DNA of 64,000 nt, from the NCBI GenBank assembly GCA_946410305.1, contig CAMJZV010000001.1, forward strand, positions 1 to 64,000. Direction: 5' to 3'. Below, one piece after another: positions 15,682 to 23,670 of this stretch. How positions within the stretch are numbered: the stretch's first letter is position 1; every line of letters starts with the position of its first letter. Position numbers and translations under genes: made by a program. The stretch comes from an uncultured Prevotellaceae bacterium (GTDB taxonomy: Bacteria > Bacteroidota > Bacteroidia > Bacteroidales > Bacteroidaceae). The notes beneath the pieces were generated by a model. The model was given only the letters and a program-made list of their open reading frames with translations. It did not search any database and was not told the DNA's origin.

Positions 15682-17015
15682 CCTAACAGTTTTTTCTCGG
15701 CATCAGTCATACGCTCGAAGGCAAAACCTTCGAACACCTGACTCATCAATGCACTGATGCGATCATTACAGAGGTTACCGATAGACCCCTCATGGGTGTG
15801 GTGGATATCTTTGTCAGGACGGAAGGTGCCAGCTTCAATGTCAAGACCCACCTTCTTGTAGGCCTCTCTGAAGGGTAAACCCTCAGCCGCCAACTTATTC
15901 ACCGTTTCTACGGAGAACATGGGGTCGTACATTGGGTTATCGAGAATGTTCTCGCGTACCTCTATCTTATTGATAATGTAGGCAGCCATCTGCAGACAGT
16001 CCTTCAGCTCGTCAAAGGCCGGCAGGAATACCTCTTTAATAATCTGCAAGTCGCGGAAATAACCTACGGGCAAATTGTTCATGATGAGTGTCACCTGCTG
16101 AGGCAGTGCCTGAATCTTGTTGCACTTGGCACGAATCAATTCAAAGACATCGGGATTCTTCTTATGTGGCATAATACTCGAACCTGTCGTACACTCCTTG
16201 GGCAGCTTGACAAACGAGAAGTTCTGCGAGTTAAACATACAGGCGTCAAAGGCCATCTTCGCCAGCGTACCGGCAATGGTAGCCAGTGCGAAACCAACGT
16301 TGCGTTCCATCTTGCCGCGTCCCATCTGAGCATACACCACATTATAGTCCATAGAGTCGAAACCCAGCAGGTCGGTGGTCATCTGGCGATTCAGCGGGAA
16401 CGATGAGCCATAGCCTGCAGCAGAACCGAGGGGATTACGATTGGTCATCTTGTAGGCAGCCTGCAGGAACAGCATGTCGTCTGTCAACGACTCAGCATAG
16501 GCACCAAACCACAGTCCGAACGATGAGGGCATAGCAACCTGCAAATGGGTATAGCCAGGCATCAGCACGTGCTTGTACTGTTCACTCTTCTGGATAAGTT
16601 CGTCGAAGAGCACCTTGACAGCCTCTGCCACCTCCATCAGTTCGTGGCGGGTAAAGAGTTTCAGGTCTACCAACACCTGGTCGTTACGACTGCGACCTGA
16701 ATGAATCTTCTTGCCCATGTCGCCCAACTTACGTGTCAACATCAGCTCCACCTGCGAGTGGACATCCTCGACGCCCTCCTCAATGATAAATTCGCCACGC
16801 TCAGCCATCTGATAGATGTTCTTCAGCTCTGCCAACAGCTGTGGCAGTTCATCATGGCCGATGAGCCCAATACTTTCCAGCATGGTGATATGAGCCATAG
16901 AGCCCAGCACGTCGTACTTGGCCAGATAGAGATCCATCTCGCGGTCGCGACCAACGGTGAAGCGTTCAATCTCTGCATTCACCTCGAAATTCTTTTCCCA
17001 GAGTTTGTTTGCCAT
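15678..17015 (-). CDS. argH: argininosuccinate lyase
   Basis: 445 residues. The fumarase/aspartase superfamily signature GSSIMPHKKNPD is intact, as are SGRSRNDQ and the TATAxxD-like region near the middle; it splits argininosuccinate into arginine and fumarate in the last step of arginine synthesis in the cytosol. It follows the SRPBCC gene after a 50-nt spacer made of TTTCGATG words and overlaps the lipoprotein gene by 4 nt. Other arginine genes are not nearby, so it is encoded with pyrE rather than in an arg cluster. Confidence 0.95.
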   Translation of the reverse strand: MANKLWEKNFEVNAEIERFTVGRDREMDLYLAKYDVLGSMAHITMLESIGLIGHDELPQLLAELKNIYQMAERGEFIIEEGVEDVHSQVELMLTRKLGDMGKKIHSGRSRNDQVLVDLKLFTRHELMEVAEAVKVLFDELIQKSEQYKHVLMPGYTHLQVAMPSSFGLWFGAYAESLTDDMLFLQAAYKMTNRNPLGSAAGYGSSFPLNRQMTTDLLGFDSMDYNVVYAQMGRGKMERNVGFALATIAGTLAKMAFDACMFNSQNFSFVKLPKECTTGSSIMPHKKNPDVFELIRAKCNKIQALPQQVTLIMNNLPVGYFRDLQIIKEVFLPAFDELKDCLQMAAYIINKIEVRENILDNPMYDPMFSVETVNKLAAEGLPFREAYKKVGLDIEAGTFRPDKDIHHTHEGSIGNLCNDRISALMSQVFEGFAFERMTDAEKKLLG

Positions 17016-17025
17016 ATCTATTTCG

Positions 17026-17062
17026 ATGTTTCGATACTTCGATGCCTCGAAGATTCTATGCT
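17026..17062. repeat. TTTCGATG word repeat between the SRPBCC gene and argH
   Basis: Tandem 8-bp variants TTTCGATG, TTTCGATA, CTTCGATG and CCTCGAAG, then GATTCTATG and CTTCG. It fills nearly the whole spacer ahead of the argH start. Confidence 0.65.
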
Positions 17063-17065
17063 TCG

Positions 17066-17479
17066 TTATACAAAAGGAATCTGCGACAGGGCGTCAGCTA
17101 TCTTCTCTACGCCATCCTGCAACGGACCACTAACCATTCCCTTTAACATGAAAGGAATGTCGGCCTTGACAGTGACCTTCATCTTGCTGGAAGCGCTGTC
17201 TACGGGCAGTACCTGAATCCAAAGGTTGAAAGCCAGCGGCGACTGCTCGGTTTCAAACTTCACACACTTATTCTCCTCACGCTCGCAGATACGTAGTTTG
17301 ATAGTACCTACGGGCGATACGCTGACCTGCACGGAGTCGCTATCGAACTGGAAGTCCTGCAACTTATCCTGAGGGATACGGTCACGGACACGCTCCAGAT
17401 TGCTCAGGTCACTGATATTACGATACACATCCTCTACGGGATAAGGTATTTGCTTGACGTTACTTTCAAACTTTGTCAT
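17066..17479 (-). CDS. SRPBCC-fold (START-like) small protein
   Basis: 137 residues from the start MTKFESN, chosen because its ATG overlaps the pyrE stop as ATGA; the longer track start adds three residues. The pattern of an N-terminal strand, YPVEDVYRNISDLSNLERV helices, then alternating strands ending in a long helix (GPLQDGVEKIADALSQI) fits the SRPBCC/polyketide-cyclase-like fold. No ligand or enzyme function can be read. The location between pyrE and argH suggests a conserved housekeeping operon rather than a specialised pathway. Confidence 0.75.
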   Translation of the reverse strand: MTKFESNVKQIPYPVEDVYRNISDLSNLERVRDRIPQDKLQDFQFDSDSVQVSVSPVGTIKLRICEREENKCVKFETEQSPLAFNLWIQVLPVDSASSKMKVTVKADIPFMLKGMVSGPLQDGVEKIADALSQIPFV

Positions 17480-18108
17480 TTCTTCCAATTTGCTGGATCC
17501 TTACGCCATTCTTTCAATACTTCAAGGTCGTCAGCCTTGATATAGCCTGTCTCAGCAGCTTGCTCAAGGACAGCATTATAGTCGCTCAGCGTGATTAGCT
17601 TGACACCAGCCTCACGGAAAGCCTCCTCAGCAACAGGGAAACCATAGGTGAACGATGCCACCATACCAATCACCTCCACACCATATTGACGCAGAGCCTC
17701 AACAGCCTTCAGACTGGAACCACCCGTAGAGATGAGGTCTTCTACGACAATGACCTTGGCACCTTTCTTCAGTTCACCCTCTACCTGATTACCCATGCCA
17801 TGGTCTTTTGGCTTCGGACGAACATATGCATAAGGCAGTCCGAGCTCGTCAGCAACCAGTGCGCCCTGGGCGATAGCTCCTGTAGCCACACCTGCCACAG
17901 CCTCAGCCTCAGGGAAATTCTGCTGGATAGCATGACAGAGTTCAAGCTTGACAAACGAACGGACATCGGCATAGCCAAGCGTCTTACGGTTGTCAGTATA
18001 GATAGGTGAATGCCAACCGCTGGCCCATGTAAATGGCTCGTTGGGTTGTAACTTGATGGCCTCGATATCCATCAACTTCTGCGCAAATTGTTTCTTAATC
18101 GTATCCAT
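17476..18108 (-). CDS. pyrE: orotate phosphoribosyltransferase
   Basis: 210 residues from MDTIKKQ. The track start at 18129 is rejected because it overlaps the -7 box. The PRPP-binding motif VIVVEDLISTGGSS is intact and YVRPKPKDHGMGNQ forms the flexible catalytic loop. It converts orotate and PRPP to OMP in pyrimidine synthesis. It leads the unit pyrE-SRPBCC-argH-lipoprotein, with 4-nt overlap to the next gene. Confidence 0.95.
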   Translation of the reverse strand: MDTIKKQFAQKLMDIEAIKLQPNEPFTWASGWHSPIYTDNRKTLGYADVRSFVKLELCHAIQQNFPEAEAVAGVATGAIAQGALVADELGLPYAYVRPKPKDHGMGNQVEGELKKGAKVIVVEDLISTGGSSLKAVEALRQYGVEVIGMVASFTYGFPVAEEAFREAGVKLITLSDYNAVLEQAAETGYIKADDLEVLKEWRKDPANWKK

Positions 18109-18126
18109 TTCTCTACAATTTTGGCG

Positions 18127-18134
18127 CAAAGGTA
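18127..18134 (-). promoter_or_regulatory. -7 box TACCTTTG for pyrE
   Basis: Minus-strand TAnnTTTG match 18 nt before the chosen pyrE start. This decides the start, since the upstream ATG at 18129 would not be transcribed. Confidence 0.75.
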
Positions 18135-18172
18135 CGAAAAAAAAGGGGAATACTTTTGTAGCATCTGCATTT

Positions 18173-18206
18173 TTTTAATTTTTAATTTTTAATTTTTAAT
18201 TTTTCT
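18173..18206. repeat. TTTTTAA word repeat upstream of the thiamine operon
   Basis: Four tandem copies of the 7-bp word TTTTTAA, in the upstream region of the TPP-riboswitch promoter (-7 box at 18210). It occupies the position expected for the -33 element. Confidence 0.6.
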
Positions 18207-18209
18207 TCG

Positions 18210-18217
18210 TACCTTTG
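18210..18217 (+). promoter_or_regulatory. -7 box TACCTTTG for the thiamine-uptake operon
   Basis: TAnnTTTG match about 20 nt before the riboswitch; transcription would begin just ahead of the aptamer. Confidence 0.75.
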
Positions 18218-18237
18218 CACCCGATTTAGCAAAGTGC

Positions 18238-18318
18238 TTGTCAAGGGGTGCTCACTATTGTGGGCTGAGATGATACCCTCCAACCTGATACGGATAATGC
18301 CGGCGTAGGGATGATAGA
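18238..18318 (+). ncRNA. TPP riboswitch (THI element)
   Basis: The conserved TPP aptamer blocks appear in order and spacing: GGGGTGC, GGCTGAGATGATACCC, ACCTGATACGGATAATGCC and GGCGTAGGGA. It senses thiamine pyrophosphate and normally switches thiamine genes off. The segment CCCCTTATTT at 18331-18340, before the start codon, can pair either with AAGGGG of the aptamer (18243-18248) or with AAATAAGG at 18355-18362 next to the ribosome-binding region, which suggests translational control. Confidence 0.95.
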
Positions 18319-18371
18319 GTAACAGAACAACCCCTTATTTTGTAGTAGTATTATAAATAAGGTAAAAAGAA

Positions 18372-20645
18372 ATGAGAAAATTTTTCATGATGGCACTGAT
18401 GGGAGTAGCGACTGCCCATGCTGCCGAAGTGGACACACAGTTGGACACGCTGAAAAGCGTGGAGTTGCAGAATGTACAGGTGGTAGCCACACGCGCTACA
18501 CACAAAACACCTGTCGCCTTCACAAACATGTCGAAAGAACAGCTGAAGGCTGTCAACTTCGGACAGGACATTCCCTATCTGCTGTCGCTGACACCCAGCA
18601 TTACAATGACCAGCGATGCTGGTAACGGCATTGGCTACACCTCATTACGTGTTCGCGGTACTGATCCCAGCCGTATCAACATTACGACCAACGGCATCCC
18701 CATGAACGATGCTGAGAGTGCCCAGCTCTATTGGGTGAATATGGGCGACTTCGCCTCATCAGTACAGTCTATGCAGATACAGCGCGGTGTCGGAACCTCG
18801 ACCAATGGTGCTGGTGCCTTCGGTGCTACGCTGAACATGCAGACAGAGAACATTGGTGTAGAGCCATTCATCGGATTGGACCTGAGCGGTGGCAGCTACT
18901 ACTCACACAAGCAGACGCTGCGTTTTGGCACTGGTCTGTTGGGTGAGCACTGGGGCATACAAGGACGTCTGAGCAACATCGGCTCAAAAGGTTATATCGA
19001 CCGTGCCTCTACTAAGTTGAACTCTTACTTCCTGCAGGCTGGCTACTTTAGCGACAACACCATGGTCAAGTTCGTCACCTTCAACGGCGTAGAAGAGACC
19101 TACCACGCCTGGAACTATACGTCGAAATACGAGCAGTCACTCTATGGACGCCGCTACAACTCATGTGGCGAGTACTACGATGCTGACGGCAACACCCGTT
19201 ACTATGACAACCAGACCGACAACTACCACCAGCAGAACTACCAGCTCATCTGGAACCAACATCTCAGCAATGTGCTGAGCCTCAATGCAGCCCTGCACTA
19301 TACCAAGGGACAGGGCTACTACGAGGAATACAAGCGCAAGCGTACCTTGTTTGAGTATGACTTGGACAATGCAATGACTTGGGCTACGAGCGACCTGGTG
19401 CGTCAGAAGAAGATGGACAACGACTTCTACGGTGTCATAGCCTCCATTCAGTATGACAACAAGAGCAACCTGCAGGCAACCTTCGGTGGTGGTTGGAACA
19501 AATACGACGGCAACCACTTCGGACTGGTCAAGTGGGTAAAGAGTCCCGTCGACGCGCTGCTGCCTGACCACAAATACTATGACAACAACACCAAGAAGAC
19601 CGACTTCAACGTCTATGGCAAGGTAACCTATGAATTCCTGCGTGGACTGAATGCATTCGTCGACCTGCAGTATCGTCATGTAGGTGTCAAGATGGAAGGT
19701 CCTACGGACGAAATCAATTGGGACAACAACCAGCGCATCGTCTACAACATGGACGAGTCGTTCAACTTCTTCAATCCTAAGTTCGGCGTAAACTACGACA
19801 TCACCCCCAACCACAAGGTGTATGCTTCGTACGCCATTGCTCACAAGGAGCCTACCCGCAACAATTTCGAGAACAACATCAATGCCGAACTGGAGATGCC
19901 CAAGGCTGAGCGTCTGAACGACCTGGAGATTGGATACAAATACCAGAGCACCCTGTTCTCTGCCGGCGTCAACTTCTACTGGATGAACTACAAAGACCAG
20001 TTTGTGCTGACAGGCGAAATCGACAAGATTGGCGAGGCCATCACCCGCAATGTCGACAAGAGCTACCGCCTCGGTGTAGAAGTAGAGGCAGCCCTGAAGC
20101 CCGTCGACTGGTTCCGCTGGGATGTTAATGCCACATGGTCAAAGAACCGCGTGAAGGGCATTACCGTACAACTGACCGACAAGAGCATTGCCGACCTCGG
20201 CGACCAGCCGTTGGCTTTCTCACCCGAGTGGATTGCCAACAACATTTTCACCTTTAATTATAAAGGCCTGAATGCCAGCATACAGAGCCAGTATATCGGT
20301 GAACAGTACATGACCAACACAGGTTTCAAGAGCTACAAGACGCTCGACGACAATGGTCAGCCTACTGATGTCAGCATGATGCTCGACGGACATTTCGTTA
20401 CCAATATCGACCTGTCTTACAACTTTAAGTTGCCCAAGCTGGGCATTAAAGATGCCACCATTGGTGTGACGCTCTACAACCTGTTCTCTGCCGAGTACGA
20501 CAACAACGGATGGGCCGCTCCTGCTTACGAGAAGGAGAATGGCAAGGTCGTTGCCACAGGTTGGGGCACCTCTGACCTCTATGAGGCAGGCTTTGCCCCC
20601 TCTGCTCCATTCAATATGATGGCACATCTCTCAGTCAATTTTTAA
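18372..20645 (+). CDS. TonB-dependent outer-membrane receptor for thiamine (OMP-thi type)
   Basis: 757 residues with a signal peptide (cut near AHA/AEV). The plug domain contains VRGTDPSRINITTNGIPMNDAES and the barrel ends with the aromatic residue expected for outer-membrane insertion (LSVNF). TonB box-like residues precede the plug. Its position directly under a TPP riboswitch and ahead of a PnuT permease and thiamine pyrophosphokinase gives the substrate: thiamine or a phosphorylated derivative. The same gene set was described for thiamine uptake in Bacteroides. There is no SusD partner, typical for vitamin receptors. Confidence 0.9.
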   Translation: MRKFFMMALMGVATAHAAEVDTQLDTLKSVELQNVQVVATRATHKTPVAFTNMSKEQLKAVNFGQDIPYLLSLTPSITMTSDAGNGIGYTSLRVRGTDPSRINITTNGIPMNDAESAQLYWVNMGDFASSVQSMQIQRGVGTSTNGAGAFGATLNMQTENIGVEPFIGLDLSGGSYYSHKQTLRFGTGLLGEHWGIQGRLSNIGSKGYIDRASTKLNSYFLQAGYFSDNTMVKFVTFNGVEETYHAWNYTSKYEQSLYGRRYNSCGEYYDADGNTRYYDNQTDNYHQQNYQLIWNQHLSNVLSLNAALHYTKGQGYYEEYKRKRTLFEYDLDNAMTWATSDLVRQKKMDNDFYGVIASIQYDNKSNLQATFGGGWNKYDGNHFGLVKWVKSPVDALLPDHKYYDNNTKKTDFNVYGKVTYEFLRGLNAFVDLQYRHVGVKMEGPTDEINWDNNQRIVYNMDESFNFFNPKFGVNYDITPNHKVYASYAIAHKEPTRNNFENNINAELEMPKAERLNDLEIGYKYQSTLFSAGVNFYWMNYKDQFVLTGEIDKIGEAITRNVDKSYRLGVEVEAALKPVDWFRWDVNATWSKNRVKGITVQLTDKSIADLGDQPLAFSPEWIANNIFTFNYKGLNASIQSQYIGEQYMTNTGFKSYKTLDDNGQPTDVSMMLDGHFVTNIDLSYNFKLPKLGIKDATIGVTLYNLFSAEYDNNGWAAPAYEKENGKVVATGWGTSDLYEAGFAPSAPFNMMAHLSVNF

Positions 20646-20651
20646 TCGACC

Positions 20652-21275
20652 ATGAATATTTTGGAAGCCTATTGGCTGGACATACTGACCACGATACTCG
20701 GCCTGATATACATCTGGCTGGAGTATCGGGCCAGTATTGCCTTATGGCTTATAGGCATCATCATGCCCGCCCTTGACATCATCCTCTACTGGCAGCACGG
20801 CCTGTATGGTGATGCAGGTATGGCATGCTACTACACGCTGGCTGCCATCTACGGACTCATCATGTGGGGCCTCTCCCCCAACCCCTCCCCAAGTAGGGAG
20901 GGGAGTGGCGAGCATGAAGTCTCCTCTACTGTGAGCGAGCTCCCCATCACCCACATGCCCCTCAGCAAATATCTGCCCGCCACACTGTTCTTCTTTGCAG
21001 CGTGGGGCGCCACCTACTACGTACTCATCACGTGGACCAACTCTACCGTTCCCCTACTCGACTCCTTCACCAATGCCTTGTCGTTTGTCGGCATGTGGGC
21101 ATTGGCTCGTAAATATATCGAGCAGTGGTTCTTCTGGATTGTTGTTGATGTGGTCTGCTGTGTGCTCTACGTACAGAAAGGCATTCCCTTCAAGGCAGGT
21201 CTCTACGGACTCTATGTCGTCATCGCTATAGCAGGATATTTCAAATGGAAAAAACTTTCGACGCAGTCATCATAG
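20652..21275 (+). CDS. pnuT: PnuC-family thiamine permease (PnuT)
   Basis: 207 residues with about seven membrane segments. The first segment IWLEYRASIALWLIGI and the C-terminal Trp-rich segments fit the PnuC fold, a facilitator whose substrate is trapped by phosphorylation. The riboswitch context points to thiamine rather than nicotinamide riboside. It starts 7 nt after the receptor gene and overlaps thiN by 31 nt. Residues GLSPNPSPSREGSGE in a loop are encoded by a GC-rich palindrome and look like an insertion. Confidence 0.88.
   Translation: MNILEAYWLDILTTILGLIYIWLEYRASIALWLIGIIMPALDIILYWQHGLYGDAGMACYYTLAAIYGLIMWGLSPNPSPSREGSGEHEVSSTVSELPITHMPLSKYLPATLFFFAAWGATYYVLITWTNSTVPLLDSFTNALSFVGMWALARKYIEQWFFWIVVDVVCCVLYVQKGIPFKAGLYGLYVVIAIAGYFKWKKLSTQSS
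20871..20905. repeat. GC-rich palindrome inserted in pnuT
   Basis: Perfect 8-bp arms CCCCTCCC / GGGAGGGG around CAAGTA, preceded by CTCTCCCCCAA. It is in frame and encodes a Ser/Pro/Gly-rich loop. A similar element in opposite orientation lies 455 bp downstream in thiN, and a variant in miaB. Confidence 0.8.
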
Positions 21276-21859
21276 CCAACGGAGCGTTTCCCACGCATGC
21301 CGTACCGTTACACATTCTGCACCACGCAGCACATCTCATTGCCTGCGACGGAGCCATTACTCCCCTCCTTTTGGAGGGGTTGGGGGAGGCTGTTATCATT
21401 GGCGACGGCGACAGCGTACCTGCCGAATACCGCGACCGCCTTATCCAGATTGACGAGCAGGACGACAACGACCTGACGAAAGCCACGCGCTACTGCGTGG
21501 AGCATGGTTGGAAGCGCATCGCCTATCTGGGATGTACAGGCAAGCGCGAAGACCACACCTTAGGAAACATCTCGCTCCTCATGCGCTACTACCGCGACAT
21601 GGGTGTCGAAGGCATCCTGTATACCGACTACGGTTTCTTCACCCCCGCCTATGGCCATCGCACCTTCCTTTCCATGAAGGGTCAGCAGGTCAGCCTCATC
21701 AATTTCGGCAGCCACCAACTCGCCTCCACAGGTCTTCGCTGGGATGCCTACAACTTCTCCGAGTGGTGGCAGGGCACCCTCAACGAATCCCTCGGCGACT
21801 CCTTCTCCCTCCAGTCCGACGGTTACTACCTGGTCTACCAGACCTACGACGTCAAGTAA
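21245..21859 (+). CDS. thiN: thiamine pyrophosphokinase
   Basis: 204 residues. The family motifs ACDGA, IIGDGDS, DEQDDNDLTKA and GCTGKREDHTLGN are all present, and the C-terminal beta domain ends with the usual SEGxYLVY-like strand. It transfers pyrophosphate from ATP to thiamine, which traps imported thiamine as TPP and feeds back on the riboswitch. The start overlaps pnuT by 31 nt. Residues TPLLLEGLGEA between ACDGA and IIGDGDS are encoded by a CCCCTCC-type palindrome inserted in frame. Confidence 0.92.
   Translation: MEKTFDAVIIANGAFPTHAVPLHILHHAAHLIACDGAITPLLLEGLGEAVIIGDGDSVPAEYRDRLIQIDEQDDNDLTKATRYCVEHGWKRIAYLGCTGKREDHTLGNISLLMRYYRDMGVEGILYTDYGFFTPAYGHRTFLSMKGQQVSLINFGSHQLASTGLRWDAYNFSEWWQGTLNESLGDSFSLQSDGYYLVYQTYDVK
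21360..21389. repeat. GC-rich palindrome inserted in thiN
   Basis: Arms CCCCTCC / GGAGGGG around TTTT, followed by TTGGGGGAGG. Its reverse complement closely matches the element in pnuT, so two copies lie in opposite orientation in adjacent genes. Confidence 0.8.
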
Positions 21860-21861
21860 CA

Positions 21862-21890
21862 GGCAATCTTTCGATTGCCACCTTTTTCTT
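21862..21890 (+). terminator. intrinsic terminator of the thiamine operon
   Basis: Hairpin GGCAATC / GATTGCC with loop TTTC, directly after the thiN stop, followed after ACC by a T-rich run. Confidence 0.75.
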
Positions 21891-22007
21891 TGTTGCTTCG
21901 GAAAATTCCTATATATTTGCGACGTATTTCTACCGCAGGGAATTTACGAGGCTTTATTTTTGCCACATCGTGGACATAGTTGACAAGGGAAGTTGCCGAC
22001 CTCACGG

Positions 22008-22745
22008 TTATTGGAAGCAACGGGCCAGCAGGCCTATTACCGCCATGTGGGCGGGATAGTAATAGTAGAAGAACTTGCCGAGCCACTTCAGCCGTCCTCG
22101 CTGGCCGTTGTACATCGCCAGCAGCGGTACTGCCAGCCAGCAGGCCAGGTGGACCATGCCGTAGGTGGGACTGTGGAATATGAAGAAGGCGACGGCGTAG
22201 AGCGAGATGATGGCCATCATCCAGAGCATCTGCTTGTGGAAGCAGCCCCGGTTCCGGCCTATCATGAGTATGGCCAGCGGGGCGGCACAACTCCAGTCGG
22301 AGGTGCAGGTGAGCAGGCAGGCCACCAGCGTGACACCGGCCTTCTGCCATCGGGCAAGTCGCTCCATGTCCCATACTTTCAGCAGTATCAGCCCCCAGAG
22401 CAGCGGCCAGGCGATGCTCGTGGCATTGAAGAGCAGGTTGCCGAGCGGGTTGAAGCCTGACATATTGAAATAGCAGAAGGCGAAGTGGCTCACCACGGCC
22501 AGCATGAGCAGACGGCGTAGGTAGCGGCGGAAGTCGTGCGTGTGGTGATAGCCCTCGGCCACGAAGAATATCATCATCGGGGCCGTCAGCCGTCCGATAC
22601 AGTGCAGGAATATCTGCGTCGGCGTCTCTGCCTGCTCGTAGGTCTCGATGCCCACCCATGCCAGGTGGTCGATCGTCATGGCGACGATGGCGATGACCTT
22701 CAGTGCGTTGCCGCTCAGTCCTTTTTCCGTCATTACTCTAATCAT
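22008..22745 (-). CDS. TraX-like integral membrane protein
   Basis: 245 residues, about seven membrane segments. The N-terminal SGNALKVIAIVAMTIDHLAW and the HCIGRLTAPMMIFFVAEGY segment are the TraX-family hallmarks. TraX acetylates F-pilin in conjugative plasmids, but chromosomal relatives are common and their substrate is unknown; no conjugation gene is nearby, so a pilin role is not supported. It lies 124 nt downstream of the vanX-like gene on the same strand. A 271-residue track ORF in another frame over the same bases is a shadow. Confidence 0.82.
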   Translation of the reverse strand: MIRVMTEKGLSGNALKVIAIVAMTIDHLAWVGIETYEQAETPTQIFLHCIGRLTAPMMIFFVAEGYHHTHDFRRYLRRLLMLAVVSHFAFCYFNMSGFNPLGNLLFNATSIAWPLLWGLILLKVWDMERLARWQKAGVTLVACLLTCTSDWSCAAPLAILMIGRNRGCFHKQMLWMMAIISLYAVAFFIFHSPTYGMVHLACWLAVPLLAMYNGQRGRLKWLGKFFYYYYPAHMAVIGLLARCFQ

Positions 22746-22869
22746 AATGTTTACGATGTTATCTGATTACTTGCCTATCATTCGGGGGATCATGGGGTCG
22801 GTTCTTCTGATCTTTTTTCAAATTAAATGAAATGCGAATAAGACAGGTAATAAAGCATAGAGATATTCT

Positions 22870-23670
22870 TTATTGGCCCAGTTTCTTGACGGGGAAAGTG
22901 AAGTAGGTGTCGGGAAAAGGCTCGTCGCGGAGCGTGAAGTGCCACCACTCCGTGTCAAGGGGCTTGAAGCCGTGGGCGAGCATGGCGCGGCGCAGTATCA
23001 TGCGGTGCTCGAACTGCTCGGCGGTGATGCTGCGCTTCGGCTCGGCGGGCGATTTGCTATTGTCGCCCGTATATTCACCCGTGTCGGGATTGCCGCAGAA
23101 GTCGGGATGGCTCTCGGGGCCGAACCAGTCGAAGGTGCCGCCCATGTCAAGTTCCTTTTCCGTGGCCATGTCGAAGAGCGTCAGATCGATGGTCGAGCCG
23201 CGGGTGTGACCACTGCGCTCATAGATGTACTCCTGCTCGAAGAGCACGCTCTTGTCAAGATCGGGATAGAAGTAGGGCTTCATCTTCGTGTCGGCGAGGT
23301 CCTGCGCCCAGCGCACGAAGTGGTCAACACCCTTCTGCGGACGGTAGGCATCGTAGATCTTCAAACGATAGCCTTGGGCCATCACGTCGTCGCTCACCGT
23401 CTTCAGCGCCAGGGCTGCCTGCTTGGTGAGCAGGGCCGTAGGCTCCTCATAGCCGTCGATGCGTTGTCCCACGAAGTTGTACGTGCCGTAGTAGCGTATC
23501 TCCAGGATGGCGTCGGGCACGACATCCGTCAGGGTTACAAACTGACTGCTGTCGTCCGTCGGACTGACAGCGGGACTGTCGTCCTTGCTGCCGCAACAGG
23601 TTATCACACACGCGCCGCAGATAATAAATAGGATGGCGGCCATCATCCAGAGTTTTTTCTGTTGTTTCAT
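22870..23670 (-). CDS. VanX/DdpX-like D-Ala-D-Ala dipeptidase (M15D), lipoprotein-like
   Basis: 266 residues with an N-terminal membrane anchor and a CVITCC motif that may be an atypical lipobox. The M15D motifs are complete: SGHTRGSTIDLTL supplies His155 and Asp162, and EWWHF supplies Glu241 and His244, the zinc ligands and catalytic base. The family cleaves D-alanyl-D-alanine. In a cell without vancomycin-resistance genes nearby the likely job is recycling of peptidoglycan dipeptides in the periplasm. The gene overlaps the stop of the CstA-like gene by 4 nt, which ties the hydrolase to a peptide or pyruvate carrier. Confidence 0.88.
   Translation of the reverse strand: MKQQKKLWMMAAILFIICGACVITCCGSKDDSPAVSPTDDSSQFVTLTDVVPDAILEIRYYGTYNFVGQRIDGYEEPTALLTKQAALALKTVSDDVMAQGYRLKIYDAYRPQKGVDHFVRWAQDLADTKMKPYFYPDLDKSVLFEQEYIYERSGHTRGSTIDLTLFDMATEKELDMGGTFDWFGPESHPDFCGNPDTGEYTGDNSKSPAEPKRSITAEQFEHRMILRRAMLAHGFKPLDTEWWHFTLRDEPFPDTYFTFPVKKLGQ

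Noticed and set aside
21844-22659. 271-residue minus-strand ORF over the TraX-like gene
   Set aside because: It is a shadow in another frame of a GC-rich gene. The frame at 22008-22745 has a clear TraX-family pattern with membrane helices; this one has low-complexity His/Arg/Pro/Leu composition.
22008-22745. conjugation-related region because of TraX
   Set aside because: No pilin, relaxase, coupling protein or type IV secretion gene is present; chromosomal TraX relatives are common.
22870-23670. vancomycin-resistance gene
   Set aside because: VanX-like enzymes without vanH, vanA and a two-component system serve peptidoglycan dipeptide turnover; none of the partners is here.
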